From DAXETY01 sp051155755 (GTDB lineage Bacteria > Desulfobacterota > Desulfobacteria > Desulfobacterales > SG8-13): a stretch of DNA of 64,000 nt. The position numbers and the translations under genes were made by a program. Below, in pieces: positions 8,696 to 19,648 of this stretch. Positions within the stretch are counted from its first letter, which is position 1. Each line of letters opens with the position of its first letter. Location: contig DAXETY010000057.1 in the NCBI GenBank assembly GCA_051155755.1, positions 1 through 64,000 on the forward strand, read 5' to 3'. The notes beneath the pieces are model-generated. The model saw nothing but the letters and a program-made list of their open reading frames with translations. It was not told the origin of the DNA and did not search any database.

Positions 8696-8840
8696 TAACC
8701 AATCAAACCAATGGAACCAATCGAACCGCCTTTGCGCCGTCTCGCCCCTTCGCCGACTCGCCGATTCAATTTCGACCAAGTACCCAGCGCAAGAACCAAT
8801 TGAACCAATCAAACCAATCAAACCAATCGAACACAACGCC
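8696..8840 (+). repeat. Composite CCAATCAAA repeat element, family A
   Basis: Two arrays of a degenerate 9-10 nt unit (CCAATCAAAC, CCAATCGAAC, CCAATTGAAC) flank a core made of repeated CGCC(G/T)TCTCGCC-like units and the sequence TTCAATTTCGACCA. The same ordered parts recur at 10482-10720 (inverted), 28231-28300, 31628-31725, 57187-57226 and 59998-60160. Confidence 0.8.
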
Positions 8841-8924
8841 CCCTTGATCCCGCATCGCGTATCTGCTACAAGGCTCCTTTTTTGAATCTGCCCATTTCCG
8901 CTTGACGGAAGTCCTGGAGGATCG

Positions 8925-10481
8925 ATGCGGATCACCGACATGCTGACCCGAAACGCCGCCGTTTACGGCGACGACATTGCCCTGGTGGAACGCCGGCCCG
9001 ATGAAGGGCTGCGCAGGCAACTTACCTGGCGCGAGTTCGATGATCTGGCCAACCGCACGGCTGATGCACTGCGCCGCCGGGGCATCGGCAAGGGCGATCG
9101 CGTGGCCCTGTTGATGTACAACTGCCTGGAGTGGCTGCCGATCTATTTCGGAATTCTGCGCTGCGGCGCCGTGGCGGTGCCGCTGAACTTTCGTTTTGAG
9201 GCTCCGACCATTGCCAAATGCCTTCTCACGGCCCAAAGCCGGATTTTGATATTCGGCGAGGCTTTCCGCGATCGAATCGAGGCCATCCGCCCCGAGTTGA
9301 ACGGATGCATTCAAGAATACATTTACTGCGGTCATGGATCAAAGCCGCCCGAGTTTGCCGGGGACTGGCATACGCTCGCAGCCCAGTCCGCGGCAATTCC
9401 ATCACCGGTGCACTTGCATTCGGCCGATGACGCCGGCCTGTACTTTACATCCGGTACGACCGGCACACCCAAGGCCACCGTGCTTACCCACAACAACCTG
9501 GAGGCTGCGGCCAATGTGGAGCAACAACATCACCGGCAAACCCGCCGGGACAATTTTCTTTGCATACCGCCTTTGTATCACACCGGTGCCAAAATGCACT
9601 GGTTCGGCAACCTGGTCGTGGGGGCGCCCGCCGTCATTCTTTGCGGGGTTCGGCCGCAGTGGATCCTGGAAGCGATATCCGAAGAAGGGGTGACGATCGT
9701 TTGGCTGCTGGTTCCCTGGGCGCTGGATATTCTGTGGGCCGTAGAGAGTAAAGCGGTTCGGCTGCAAGACTATCGTTTGAATCAATGGAGGCTGATGCAC
9801 ATCGGCGCCCAGCCGGTGCCTGCGAGTCTGATCGAACAATGGTTGAAGATTTTTCCGGACCACCGCTACGATACCAACTACGGTTTGACCGAAGCTTCCG
9901 GTCCCGGATGTGTGCATCTCGGGATGGACAACGTCCACAAAGTCGGTGCCATCGGCAAACCGGGATACGGCTGGGAGGCCAAGATCCTCGACGAACGGCT
10001 GAATGCGGTCGCGCCCGGCAAACCCGGTGAACTGGCTGTGCGGGGCCCCGGTGTGATGAAAGGGTATGACCGGAACCCGGAAGCCACCGCCGCCGCCCTG
10101 GTGGACGGATGGCTGCTTACCGGGGACATCGCCCGTCAGGATGAACAGGGGTTCATCTGGTTGGTGGACCGCAAAAAAGACGTGATCATTACCGGGGGCG
10201 AGAACATTTTCCCGGTGGAAATCGAGGATTTTCTCCAGGCGCACCCCGATATCCACGATGTGGCCGTGATCGGGCTGCCGGATCGACGCCTGGGGGTGGT
10301 GGCCGCTGCCGTCGTGATGCCCAAAGCCGGCCGGACGCTGACCACCGAAGCAATTCAGCAATTTTGTGAAGCGCTGCCGCGCTACAAGCGCCCGCGCCGG
10401 ATCCTGTTCGGCGAGGTGCCGCGCAATCCCACCGGCAAAATCGAAAAACCGAAGCTGCGGCAGCGTTATGGCAGGAACTAG
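8925..10481 (+). CDS. AMP-forming acyl-CoA synthetase / ligase
   Basis: A 518-residue member of the ANL superfamily that activates a carboxylic acid with ATP and CoA. The ATP loop motif is TSGTTGTPKA (about residues 177-186). The adenylate-binding stretch YGLTEASG and the hinge GWLLTGDIARQDEQGF come next. The C-terminal catalytic lysine motif PTGKIEK is intact. Length and motifs fit long-chain or aromatic acyl-CoA ligases; the substrate cannot be fixed. A GGAGG site precedes the ATG. The gene stands alone between two repeat-filled gaps, which suggests a single-gene transcript. Confidence 0.9.
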   Translation: MRITDMLTRNAAVYGDDIALVERRPDEGLRRQLTWREFDDLANRTADALRRRGIGKGDRVALLMYNCLEWLPIYFGILRCGAVAVPLNFRFEAPTIAKCLLTAQSRILIFGEAFRDRIEAIRPELNGCIQEYIYCGHGSKPPEFAGDWHTLAAQSAAIPSPVHLHSADDAGLYFTSGTTGTPKATVLTHNNLEAAANVEQQHHRQTRRDNFLCIPPLYHTGAKMHWFGNLVVGAPAVILCGVRPQWILEAISEEGVTIVWLLVPWALDILWAVESKAVRLQDYRLNQWRLMHIGAQPVPASLIEQWLKIFPDHRYDTNYGLTEASGPGCVHLGMDNVHKVGAIGKPGYGWEAKILDERLNAVAPGKPGELAVRGPGVMKGYDRNPEATAAALVDGWLLTGDIARQDEQGFIWLVDRKKDVIITGGENIFPVEIEDFLQAHPDIHDVAVIGLPDRRLGVVAAAVVMPKAGRTLTTEAIQQFCEALPRYKRPRRILFGEVPRNPTGKIEKPKLRQRYGRN

Positions 10482-10720
10482 GTTGGTTTGATTGGTTCGA
10501 TTGGTTTCATTGGTTTCATTGGTCGTCGGAGTGCGGAGTGTTCTTGTACTTGAAACGGCGAGAACCGGTTCCATTGGTTCGATTGGTTGGATTGGTTCAA
10601 TTGGTTGCTGCAATTTTGGTGCGTGGTCGAAATTGAAACGGCGAGGCGGCGAATGGGCGAAACGGCGCGATGGCGGTTCGATTGGTTTGATTGGTTTGAT
10701 TGGTTTGATTGGTTGCCGAT
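10482..10720 (-). repeat. Composite CCAATCAAA repeat element, family A (inverted copy)
   Basis: Here the family A element lies in reverse: arrays of TTGGTTTGAT/TTGGTTCGAT units on the plus strand surround a core with TGGTCGAAATTGAA (10624-10637) and GGCGAAACGGCG-like units. The array begins immediately after the ligase stop codon. Translated by chance it gives Trp-Phe-Asp runs, which I do not regard as a protein. Confidence 0.8.
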
Positions 10721-10741
10721 TCAACAAGTCCTTTGGTTTCT

Positions 10742-10776
10742 GCGACGGACGACGGACAACCGACAACGGACAAGAA
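10742..10776 (-). repeat. Degenerate GTTGTCCGTTGTC repeat, family B (inverted copy)
   Basis: A short cluster of GACGGACGACGGACAAC units, the reverse complement of the blocks at 8586 and 57122, wedged between family A and the dnaK terminator. Confidence 0.6.
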
Positions 10777-10817
10777 GAAAAAACCCGGCCAATCCGTGAT
10801 TGGCCGGGGTTTTTTGC
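10776..10817 (-). terminator. Rho-independent terminator of dnaK
   Basis: A near-perfect inverted repeat (CCCGGCCAATC paired with GATTGGCCGGG, loop of 3 nt) is flanked by A6 and T6 runs, so it can work in both directions. It lies 14 nt after the dnaK stop codon. Confidence 0.9.
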
Positions 10818-10830
10818 GCAGATCGCAACG

Positions 10831-12753
<1,923 letters not shown>

Positions 12754-12818
12754 TTCCTGATCCTCCTTGATGAATTCGTTGGTTCGTGGTGGTTGACTGG
12801 TTCGGCCGCAGGATGCGA

Positions 12819-13469
12819 TCAAGCTTCGCCCGTGTCGTCGCTGCCTTGCTTTGACATGGAAACAACGACCATCGAAGGTCGAATGAGCCGATCGTGCAGT
12901 AAATAACCTTTCTGCAGCTCATTGATAATCGTATTGGGCGGGTGTTCCTCGTCCTCTTCTCTCATGACGGCTTCGTGAAAATTCGGGTCGAACGGCTGCC
13001 CGAGGGCGTCGATCTGCGTCACGTTGTATCGATCCAGGGTTTTGAGGATTTCCTTGTGTGTCAGCGCTACGCCGTCTCTCAATCGATTGCCGCCTTCATC
13101 CAGATGATCCGAAGCGGATTTCAGGGCCAACTCCAGATTGTCGATGATCGGCAGCAGGTCTTTCACCAGGGACTGGATGGCGAATTTTCGCAAATCATCC
13201 ATTTCCCGGTTCATTCTTTTTTTGTAATTTTCAAACTCAGCCGATACGCGCAGAAGCCGATCGTAATTTTCGCGGGCTTCGCCGGTTGCATCTTCGAGTT
13301 TCCGCTCCAGTTCACGGACGGTTTCGCCCGTCTGCGGGGTGCCGGCTTCGGTTTCTACGGGATCAGAGGCTTGACGGTCCTCCCGTTTGGTTGGTGCTGC
13401 AGAGGGTTCCTCATCGCTTCTGGAGTCATCGTTTTCCATGTCGATCTTGATTTTCTTTTCTGCAGTCAT
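12819..13469 (-). CDS. grpE: Nucleotide exchange factor GrpE
   Basis: A 216-residue GrpE, the partner that releases ADP from DnaK. An acidic, disordered N-terminus (about 60 residues) precedes a long coiled coil with the YDRLLRVSAEFENYKKR stretch. The C-terminal beta domain contains FDPNFHEAVM and the tail ends in LIRPSMVVVS. Start is the ATG at 13469 with AGGG upstream. It is the first visible gene of the grpE-dnaK operon. I saw no CIRCE element or clear heat-shock promoter in the 100 nt upstream. Confidence 0.95.
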   Translation of the reverse strand: MTAEKKIKIDMENDDSRSDEEPSAAPTKREDRQASDPVETEAGTPQTGETVRELERKLEDATGEARENYDRLLRVSAEFENYKKRMNREMDDLRKFAIQSLVKDLLPIIDNLELALKSASDHLDEGGNRLRDGVALTHKEILKTLDRYNVTQIDALGQPFDPNFHEAVMREEDEEHPPNTIINELQKGYLLHDRLIRPSMVVVSMSKQGSDDTGEA

Positions 13470-13721
13470 CAAATCCCTATTTATCTGAAATTATTATTTT
13501 TAATTCAAAAAAAAGTACCCAGGTCGCGGTTGTTGAGAACATAAGAATCTTCGATTGGATGTCAAGCATTTCAAAGGGACGGGAGGCGTTGAATTTGCGG
13601 TCTTTTTGCAGGAATCGGACAAACGCAACGGAGTGATTCATCCCCCCGTCGGCGGGCCCCGGCAGCAATAAGGGCCGTTTCTGGTTGGAAACGAGGTCAG
13701 GGGGGAGGCCGAAAGGAGGAA

Positions 13722-13854
13722 CAAGGCAGGCGGATCGTCCGGCCGGGATCGACCACGACACAGGCGTCATCACTTATCGCTGCTTCCTCCCGGACCTGAC
13801 GAGGTTCGTGCGCGCCTGTTGCGCGGCGGCCGACCGGACGACCCGCCTGCCTTC
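13722..13854 (-). ncRNA. ffs: Signal recognition particle RNA (4.5S/SRP RNA)
   Basis: On the minus strand the conserved apical domain reads GTCAGGTCCGGGAGGAAGCA and continues with GCGATAAGTGATGACG, which is the Ffh-binding hairpin of bacterial SRP RNA. The ends pair over a long helix: AAGGCAGGCGG (13723-13733 complement) with CCGCCTGCCTT (13843-13853). About 133 nt is slightly longer than the minimal small type. The exact ends are set from the closing helix. The RNA acts with Ffh in membrane protein targeting. Confidence 0.9.
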
Positions 13855-13864
13855 ATCTGCTTTC

Positions 13865-13892
13865 AAAATAGCCGATCCGTGTAAATTTTCAA
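13865..13892 (-). promoter_or_regulatory. Predicted sigma-70 promoter of the SRP RNA
   Basis: On the minus strand TTGAAA (13887-13892) and TATTTT (13865-13870) are 16 nt apart, and the first paired base of the SRP RNA is about 11 nt downstream of the -10. Spacing and position fit a start close to the mature 5' end. Confidence 0.55.
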
Positions 13893-13949
13893 GAGATAAT
13901 TTGCAAAATCAAGATGTTTGTCGCCTGGGTCGGGGATGGTAAGTCCACG

Positions 13950-14297
13950 GTATTGACGATATTCAATTGACTTTTAAACGGGTTCCCACCTACCCTTGTA
14001 GCCGGACAGCGATCGCCGAAGGACGTGGGCGCAAATCCGGGAAAACGGAATCCGCCCGTCGGTTCGGCGGCGCACCCCGTCGGGCGGTGTTCATTCGGCA
14101 AGGAACGTTTCCGATGCGACCGGTCGGGCACGGTGACCCTCCCTGGGAATGCAACGGTCGAATCAGAAATAAACGCAGGGTCGACTCCCATGCCGGTGGA
14201 CTGCAATGCTCGATATTCAACATTGAAAGACACGTTGTTTGTCAGGTGTGTGGAAACCCAACAGGATTTCTTCATCTGTTTTTGGGTCTTCCGGCGG
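13950..14297 (+). other. Possible structured leader or small RNA upstream of tilS
   Basis: This stretch lies between the SRP RNA and tilS. A TTGACG box near 13953 stands 16 nt before TAAACG, which could be a plus-strand promoter. From about 13980 to 14135 several blocks can pair into a long interrupted hairpin (for example GCCGG near 14001 with CCGGT near 14120). I could not match it to a known RNA family, and 6S RNA is only a guess from overall form. No convincing protein was seen here. Confidence 0.3.
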
Positions 14298-15782
14298 GTG
14301 AGTGCCAAGGGGGTCGAAATCGCGAATACGCAGCAAATTGAGAAAATCCGGAGTCGGGTCCAGCGGACCATTGACACCCATCGGATGATTGCCGCAGGGG
14401 ATTCGATTCTGGTTGCCGTCTCCGGTGGACCGGACTCGATGGCGATGCTGGACCTGCTGGTCGGTCTGACCGATGTGTTGAAAATTCGTCTCGGCATCGC
14501 CCACATCGATCATAATCTGCGAGGCGATGAAGGACGTGCCGATGCGGAATTTGTCAAAAGCATCGCCGCCCAGTATCGGCTGCCCTTCTTCCTTGAGCGC
14601 ATCGATGCGGATGATTACCGAAAACGGCATGGAACCTCCGTCGAGGAGGCTGCCCGTCGACGGCGCTATGGACTTTTGCAAGCCATCGCCCGGCGACGCG
14701 ACTATGATCGCATTGCCGTGGGTCACAACGCCAACGACAATGCCGAGTCGGTGCTTCTGTTTCTGTTGCGCGGCAGTGGTCCCGGGGGATTGGGCGGCAT
14801 TCGACCGAAGGTGGCCGATCGCATCATCCGACCGTTGATCCGGCTGAAGCGATCGCAGATCGATCGATACCTGTCGCACCGCGATTTGCGGTTCGTTTCC
14901 GACCGCACCAACATCGATCTGCGCTTCGTGCGCAACCGAATTCGACATCGCCTGCTGCCGATGTTACAGAACGAGTTCAATCCCGCCGTCGTCGCGGGAT
15001 TGAACCGGCTGGCACACATCGTTCGAGACGAGGAAACCTGGTTGCAGTCACTGGCCGCGGAACGATTTGAAGTCCTGATCGAATCCAGGTCGGCCGGCCG
15101 AATCGACCTGGCAGTGACCGGGTTGCGGGAGATGCCGGCCGCCCTGCAACGCCGGGTATTGCGAGTTGCCATTGCAGAAGTCAAAGGCAATCTGCGGCGG
15201 ATTGGATACACCCATGTTGAATCCATCCGATCCCTGTGCGCCGCCACCGATGGCGGCGGCTTTGTGGACCTGCCCGGAAACCTTCGCGCACGGCGCGAAC
15301 GGCAAATGCTGACGGTCATCCGCGGCGAGCCGAAAGCCGATCCCCGGGCCGCAGCGACCGGCGTGCCGCCGACGCCCCGATTCGAATATCGGATCGATTC
15401 CCCGCAGCTTCTGCCCTGTACCCTGAACATCGAACCGATTTCGCGCTGTATCCGGTTCTCTCTGGTGGACCCCGCCGTCGTTGCGGACGGACGGAATGCT
15501 GGACAGGATGCGGCCTTTTTTGATATGAATAAACTGGTTTTTCCTCTCGTTCTGCGTGGAGTTCGGGCCGGAGACCGATTTTCACCCGCGGGAGTACACG
15601 GCTCGCAAAAGGTCAAAAAATTCTTCATCGATCATAAAGTGCCCCGGGCGGAACGGACGATGTGCCCGGTGCTGGTCAGTGCCGGAACGATTGTCTGGCT
15701 CGTCGGTCATCGCATCGACGCTGCCTTTGCTGCAACTGCGGATAGCCGGGCCGTTCTGAAAGTCGAGCTTTTGCTTGTATAA
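14298..15782 (+). CDS. tilS: tRNA(Ile)-lysidine synthase TilS
   Basis: A 494-residue enzyme that modifies C34 of the AUA-reading tRNA-Ile to lysidine, using ATP. The PP-loop SGGPDS is about residue 37 from the chosen start, followed by IAHIDHNLRGDE and the GHNANDNAESVLL element. A TilS C-terminal domain is present (FSPAGVHGSQKVKKFF and the IVWLVGHRID end). The start is uncertain: no ATG lies close, and I use the GTG at 14298 after a weak GGCGG. A longer frame reaches 14025 but its first 90 residues look unlike the family. ftsH follows after 138 nt, a common arrangement. Confidence 0.92.
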   Translation: MSAKGVEIANTQQIEKIRSRVQRTIDTHRMIAAGDSILVAVSGGPDSMAMLDLLVGLTDVLKIRLGIAHIDHNLRGDEGRADAEFVKSIAAQYRLPFFLERIDADDYRKRHGTSVEEAARRRRYGLLQAIARRRDYDRIAVGHNANDNAESVLLFLLRGSGPGGLGGIRPKVADRIIRPLIRLKRSQIDRYLSHRDLRFVSDRTNIDLRFVRNRIRHRLLPMLQNEFNPAVVAGLNRLAHIVRDEETWLQSLAAERFEVLIESRSAGRIDLAVTGLREMPAALQRRVLRVAIAEVKGNLRRIGYTHVESIRSLCAATDGGGFVDLPGNLRARRERQMLTVIRGEPKADPRAAATGVPPTPRFEYRIDSPQLLPCTLNIEPISRCIRFSLVDPAVVADGRNAGQDAAFFDMNKLVFPLVLRGVRAGDRFSPAGVHGSQKVKKFFIDHKVPRAERTMCPVLVSAGTIVWLVGHRIDAAFAATADSRAVLKVELLLV

Positions 15783-15920
15783 AACGGGATCGTGATTAAT
15801 TTAGTTCCTCTATACCACACGTTGCGTCGGTAAAGGGTCAGGAGGGAAAAAGAATCGATAGCGGCGGACCCACGTGACGCGTCCCGGTACCAAGGCAACC
15901 TTACGAGGAGGTTTGTTCGA

Positions 15921-17861
15921 TTGAATCCTTTTTATAAGAACCTGGCGTTGTGGCTGGTTATCACCCTGATGATGATCATGCTCTACAACCTGTTCAACCA
16001 GCAGCAAATGGCGGAAACCACCATCAGCTACTCCGAGTTGCTGGCCATGGTGGAAGACGAACGCGTCGCGGAGGTGACCATTCAGGGTCAAGAGGTGTTC
16101 GTAACCGATATCAATCGCAATCGCTTTAAGGTCTTTATCCCCGAAGACCCCGAACTGATTCAGCTCCTGCGCCAGAAAGGGGTCGTCATCAACGCCAAGC
16201 CGCCGGCCGAATCGCCCTGGTACATGTCGGTGCTGGTTTCCTGGTTTCCGATGTTGATCCTGATCGGCGTGTGGATTTTTTTCATGCGCCAGATGCAAAG
16301 CGGCGGCGGCAAAGCGCTCAGCTTCGGAAAGAGTCGGGCCCGCCTGATGTCCGACACCATGGCCAAGGTGACCTTCGAGGACGTGGCCGGCATCGATGAA
16401 GCCAAGGAAGAGCTGAGTGAGATTGTCGAATTCCTGAAGGATCCAAAGAAATTTACGCGATTGGGCGGCCGCATTCCAAAAGGTGTATTGCTCATGGGGC
16501 CCCCGGGGACCGGGAAAACGCTCCTGGGTCGTGCCATTGCCGGGGAAGCCGGCGTACCGTTCTTCAGCATCAGCGGTTCGGATTTTGACGAAATGTTCGT
16601 GGGCGTCGGTGCTTCACGGGTTCGCGACCTTTTCGTCCAGGGGAAAAAGCATGCGCCCTGCATCATCTTCGTTGACGAAATCGATGCAGTCGGTCGCCAC
16701 CGTGGTGCCGGTCTGGGCGGCGGGCACGACGAACGGGAGCAAACGTTGAACCAGCTGCTGGTCGAGATGGACGGATTCGAATCCAACGAAGGCGTCATCC
16801 TGATCTCGGCCACCAACCGGCCGGACGTTCTCGATCCGGCCCTGCTGCGGCCGGGAAGGTTTGACCGCCAGGTGGTGGTATCATTGCCGGATATCAAAGG
16901 CCGGGAGAAAATTCTGCGGGTGCACATGCGTAAGTCCCCCATCGCCGAGGACGTGGATTCTCTCGTGCTGGCCAAAGGCACGCCGGGCTTCTCGGGCGCC
17001 GATCTCGAAAACCTGGTCAACGAGGCCGCCCTGTTGGCGGCCAAGCGCAGCAAGGAAAAAGTCGACATGTTCGACTTTGAGGATGCCAAAGACAAGGTCT
17101 TTATGGGTCTCGAGCGCAAATCCAAGGTGATCCGCGAGGAAGACCGCAAGACCACGGCTTATCACGAAGGCGGCCACGCTCTGGTTGCCCGATTTCTGCC
17201 GGAGACCGACGCCGTAAACAAGATTACCATCATTCCGCGCGGCCGGGCAGCCGGTGTGACCTGGTTCTTGCCGGAGGAGCGGGATTTTAAATACAAAGAT
17301 CAGCTGGAAAGCGAATTGGCGGTGGCGTTCGGCGGGCGGGTTGCCGAGCAGATCGTGTTCAATCGGATCAGCACCGGTGCGGCCAACGACATCAAGCAGG
17401 CCACCGCCCTGGCAGAGCAAATGGTTCGGACCTGGGGCATGAGTGATCTGGGTCCGCTGAACTATTCCAAAGGCGAAGAGCATGTCTTTCTGGGCCGTGA
17501 AATTGCCCAGCACCGCGATTATTCGGAGGAAACCGCCCAGAAAATCGACCAGGAGATCCACAAACTCATCAACAACTCCTACAGTAAAGCCCGCAAGGTC
17601 CTGGAAGACAACCTCGACATTCTGCACAGGCTTTCCGAGATTCTTCTGGAAAAAGAAACCGTGATGGGCCGGGAGCTCGATGAACTAATCCTGGAAATGC
17701 GGCCCGGCTTCCAGTTGCCTTCGAAAAAGGCCTCCGACGAAGAAAAAAAGAAAGCCGGCCCGACCCCCGGTGCGGCTTCCGAACCGCCGAAAGACGACAA
17801 GCGCAACGACGCGGATGGACCGGCAACGCAATCCGATGACTCTTCCGAGCCGTCGGTTTGA
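15921..17861 (+). CDS. ftsH: ATP-dependent zinc metalloprotease FtsH
   Basis: A 646-residue membrane-bound AAA+ protease. Two transmembrane segments (about 8-26 and 108-126) enclose a small outer domain. The AAA module shows Walker A GPPGTGKT, Walker B IIFVDEID and the second-region-of-homology arginines in LLRPGRFDRQ. The zinc site HEGGH is at about residue 417. The tail after residue 600 is Lys/Pro/Asp rich and not conserved. Translation starts at TTG, preceded by GAGGAGG; no better ATG is in reach. It degrades membrane and short-lived cytosolic proteins. Confidence 0.97.
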   Translation: MNPFYKNLALWLVITLMMIMLYNLFNQQQMAETTISYSELLAMVEDERVAEVTIQGQEVFVTDINRNRFKVFIPEDPELIQLLRQKGVVINAKPPAESPWYMSVLVSWFPMLILIGVWIFFMRQMQSGGGKALSFGKSRARLMSDTMAKVTFEDVAGIDEAKEELSEIVEFLKDPKKFTRLGGRIPKGVLLMGPPGTGKTLLGRAIAGEAGVPFFSISGSDFDEMFVGVGASRVRDLFVQGKKHAPCIIFVDEIDAVGRHRGAGLGGGHDEREQTLNQLLVEMDGFESNEGVILISATNRPDVLDPALLRPGRFDRQVVVSLPDIKGREKILRVHMRKSPIAEDVDSLVLAKGTPGFSGADLENLVNEAALLAAKRSKEKVDMFDFEDAKDKVFMGLERKSKVIREEDRKTTAYHEGGHALVARFLPETDAVNKITIIPRGRAAGVTWFLPEERDFKYKDQLESELAVAFGGRVAEQIVFNRISTGAANDIKQATALAEQMVRTWGMSDLGPLNYSKGEEHVFLGREIAQHRDYSEETAQKIDQEIHKLINNSYSKARKVLEDNLDILHRLSEILLEKETVMGRELDELILEMRPGFQLPSKKASDEEKKKAGPTPGAASEPPKDDKRNDADGPATQSDDSSEPSV

Positions 17862-17947
17862 TGGACCCGGTTTCATCCGGATAGGGCCCTGCCATACCGC
17901 CGGAATCGATCCGGTTCCGCAAACATAGCCCGATCGCGACCATTTCC

Positions 17948-18823
17948 ATGACATTGAGAAAACCCTACCAACTGATTTGGAACGATCGAATGTTGACGTT
18001 GGGAGATCGGACCCGAATCATGGGGGTGCTCAACGTCACCCCGGACTCGTTTTCCGACGGGGGACGTTACGAAAAAACCGACGCGGCCATCGCTCAGGGA
18101 GAAAAGCTGGCGGCGCAGGGAGCCGATATTCTCGACATCGGCGGTGAATCCACCCGCCCTTTTGCCGATCCGGTTCCAGCCGGGGAAGAAATCCGCCGCG
18201 TGGGCCCGGTCATAAAAGCCCTGGCCGGGCGCGTCACGGTTCCCATTTCCGTGGACACGACCAAGGCCGAGGTCGCCCGAGAAGCGCTGGAGCTGGGGGC
18301 TTCGATCATTAACGACGTCAGTGCGCTCCGCATGGACGCTGCCATGGGAACGCTGGCGGCGTCGAGCGGTGTTCCGGTTGTGCTGATGCACATGCTCGGC
18401 AGCCCGCGGACCATGCAGCGCAAACCGTTTTACCGGGACGTGGTTGCGGACATCTACACATTTCTGGAAGATGCCATCGGCCGCGCCGTGACCGCCGGCA
18501 TCGCCCGGGACCGTATCATTGTCGATCCGGGAATCGGCTTCGGCAAAAATCTGCAGCACAACCTGGAGCTCATCCGCAACCTGGACCGTTTTCACGGACT
18601 CGACGCACCGATCCTGATCGGACCTTCGCGGAAGGCATTCATCCGCGCGCTGCTCTCGGAGGAATTTCAGGAGGAAATTCAAGCGGACCGGCCGGTTGTG
18701 GAGACCGGAACCCTGGCCGCCGTCTGCGCGGCAGCGCTCAACGGTGCACATCTGGTTCGCGTTCACGACGTGGCCGGAGCCCGCGCCGCGCTGAAGGTCA
18801 TCGACGCACTTCGGGAAGGGTAG
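17948..18823 (+). CDS. folP: Dihydropteroate synthase
   Basis: A 291-residue TIM-barrel enzyme that joins p-aminobenzoate to dihydropterin pyrophosphate in folate synthesis. Diagnostic motifs are MGVLNVTPDSFSDGG, DIGGESTRP, VDTTKAEVAREAL and the C-terminal VRVHDVAGARAA. It follows ftsH by 86 nt in the same direction, a usual order in this group. No strong ribosome site precedes the ATG, though the next residues match the family start. Confidence 0.95.
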   Translation: MTLRKPYQLIWNDRMLTLGDRTRIMGVLNVTPDSFSDGGRYEKTDAAIAQGEKLAAQGADILDIGGESTRPFADPVPAGEEIRRVGPVIKALAGRVTVPISVDTTKAEVAREALELGASIINDVSALRMDAAMGTLAASSGVPVVLMHMLGSPRTMQRKPFYRDVVADIYTFLEDAIGRAVTAGIARDRIIVDPGIGFGKNLQHNLELIRNLDRFHGLDAPILIGPSRKAFIRALLSEEFQEEIQADRPVVETGTLAAVCAAALNGAHLVRVHDVAGARAALKVIDALREG

Positions 18824-18830
18824 ATGCGCC

Positions 18831-19610
18831 ATGCTGTTTGTGATCGATGTGGGCAACACCAATACGGTGATGGGAGTCTACGAAGACAACCGCCTGGTAT
18901 GCGACTGGCGGCTTCGTACCGAACGCAATGCCACCGAAGACGAATTCAACCTGATCGTCACCGGCCTGTTCGGCCAACGGGGCATCCGTCCGGAGGATAT
19001 ACGAAAAACCATCATTTCCAGCGTGGTGCCGCCGCTGGTGAACATACTGGATTCTTTTTGCCGCAAGTACCTTGGCGCGCCACCGTTGTGGGTCGATCCG
19101 ACCACCTATTGCGGTATGCCAAATCTGTATCGAAACCCGGGAGAGGTGGGCGCCGATCGAATCGTCAATGCCGTTGCCGCTTTTCACAAATATCGGCAGG
19201 CATTGATCGTTATTGATTTTGGGACCGCTACGACCTTCGACAGCATCTCGAAAAACGGAGAATACCTCGGTGGAGCGATCAGTCCGGGTATCGTGATTGC
19301 ATCGGAAGCCCTGTTCATGAAGGCTTCGAAGCTGCCGCGGGTGGAAATATTTACGCCTCCGCCGGTGGTCGTCGGCACGGACACCGCCGGCAGTATTCAG
19401 TCCGGCATTATTTTCGGCTACGCCGGGCTGGTGGACGGGATGGTGCAACGCATGAAATCCGAAATGGGCGGTGATGTAAAAGTGATCGCCACAGGGGGGC
19501 TGGCCTCGCTGATGCACCGGGTGGCCCAAAGCATCGAGACCGTGGAACCGCTTCTGACACTGGATGGCTTGCGGATCATCGCCGAGGAGATGGAAACCTT
19601 TACAGCTTGA
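18831..19610 (+). CDS. coaX: Type III pantothenate kinase
   Basis: A 259-residue ASKHA-fold kinase for the first step of coenzyme A synthesis. It shows IDVGNTNTVMGVY (phosphate loop), a central GADRIVNAVAA stretch, DFGTATTFD and the GGAISPGI loop, all in family order. The ATG lies 8 nt after the folP stop, preceded by GAAGGG, so the two are probably co-translated. Where many relatives have cdaA and glmM after folP, this genome places coaX. Confidence 0.95.
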   Translation: MLFVIDVGNTNTVMGVYEDNRLVCDWRLRTERNATEDEFNLIVTGLFGQRGIRPEDIRKTIISSVVPPLVNILDSFCRKYLGAPPLWVDPTTYCGMPNLYRNPGEVGADRIVNAVAAFHKYRQALIVIDFGTATTFDSISKNGEYLGGAISPGIVIASEALFMKASKLPRVEIFTPPPVVVGTDTAGSIQSGIIFGYAGLVDGMVQRMKSEMGGDVKVIATGGLASLMHRVAQSIETVEPLLTLDGLRIIAEEMETFTA

Positions 19611-19648
19611 CGGATTTGCCGATAACAGAGATTTCTGTTTGTTAAAAA

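Noticed and set aside
8518..8840. Tandem repeats considered as a CRISPR array
   Set aside because: Units are only 9-12 nt, directly adjoining and degenerate, with no unique spacers and no cas genes nearby.
10587..10799. Short frames encoding Trp-Phe-Asp repeat peptides
   Set aside because: They are translations of the TTGGTTTGAT tandem repeat. The repeat has the same DNA pattern in all frames and in both orientations elsewhere, which points to DNA-level repetition and not to protein.
13690..13722. Second SRP-like motif (GTCAGGGGGGAGG...AGGAGG) on the plus strand next to the SRP RNA
   Set aside because: It lacks the conserved tetraloop and paired context and lies outside the closing helix, so the likeness is probably chance.
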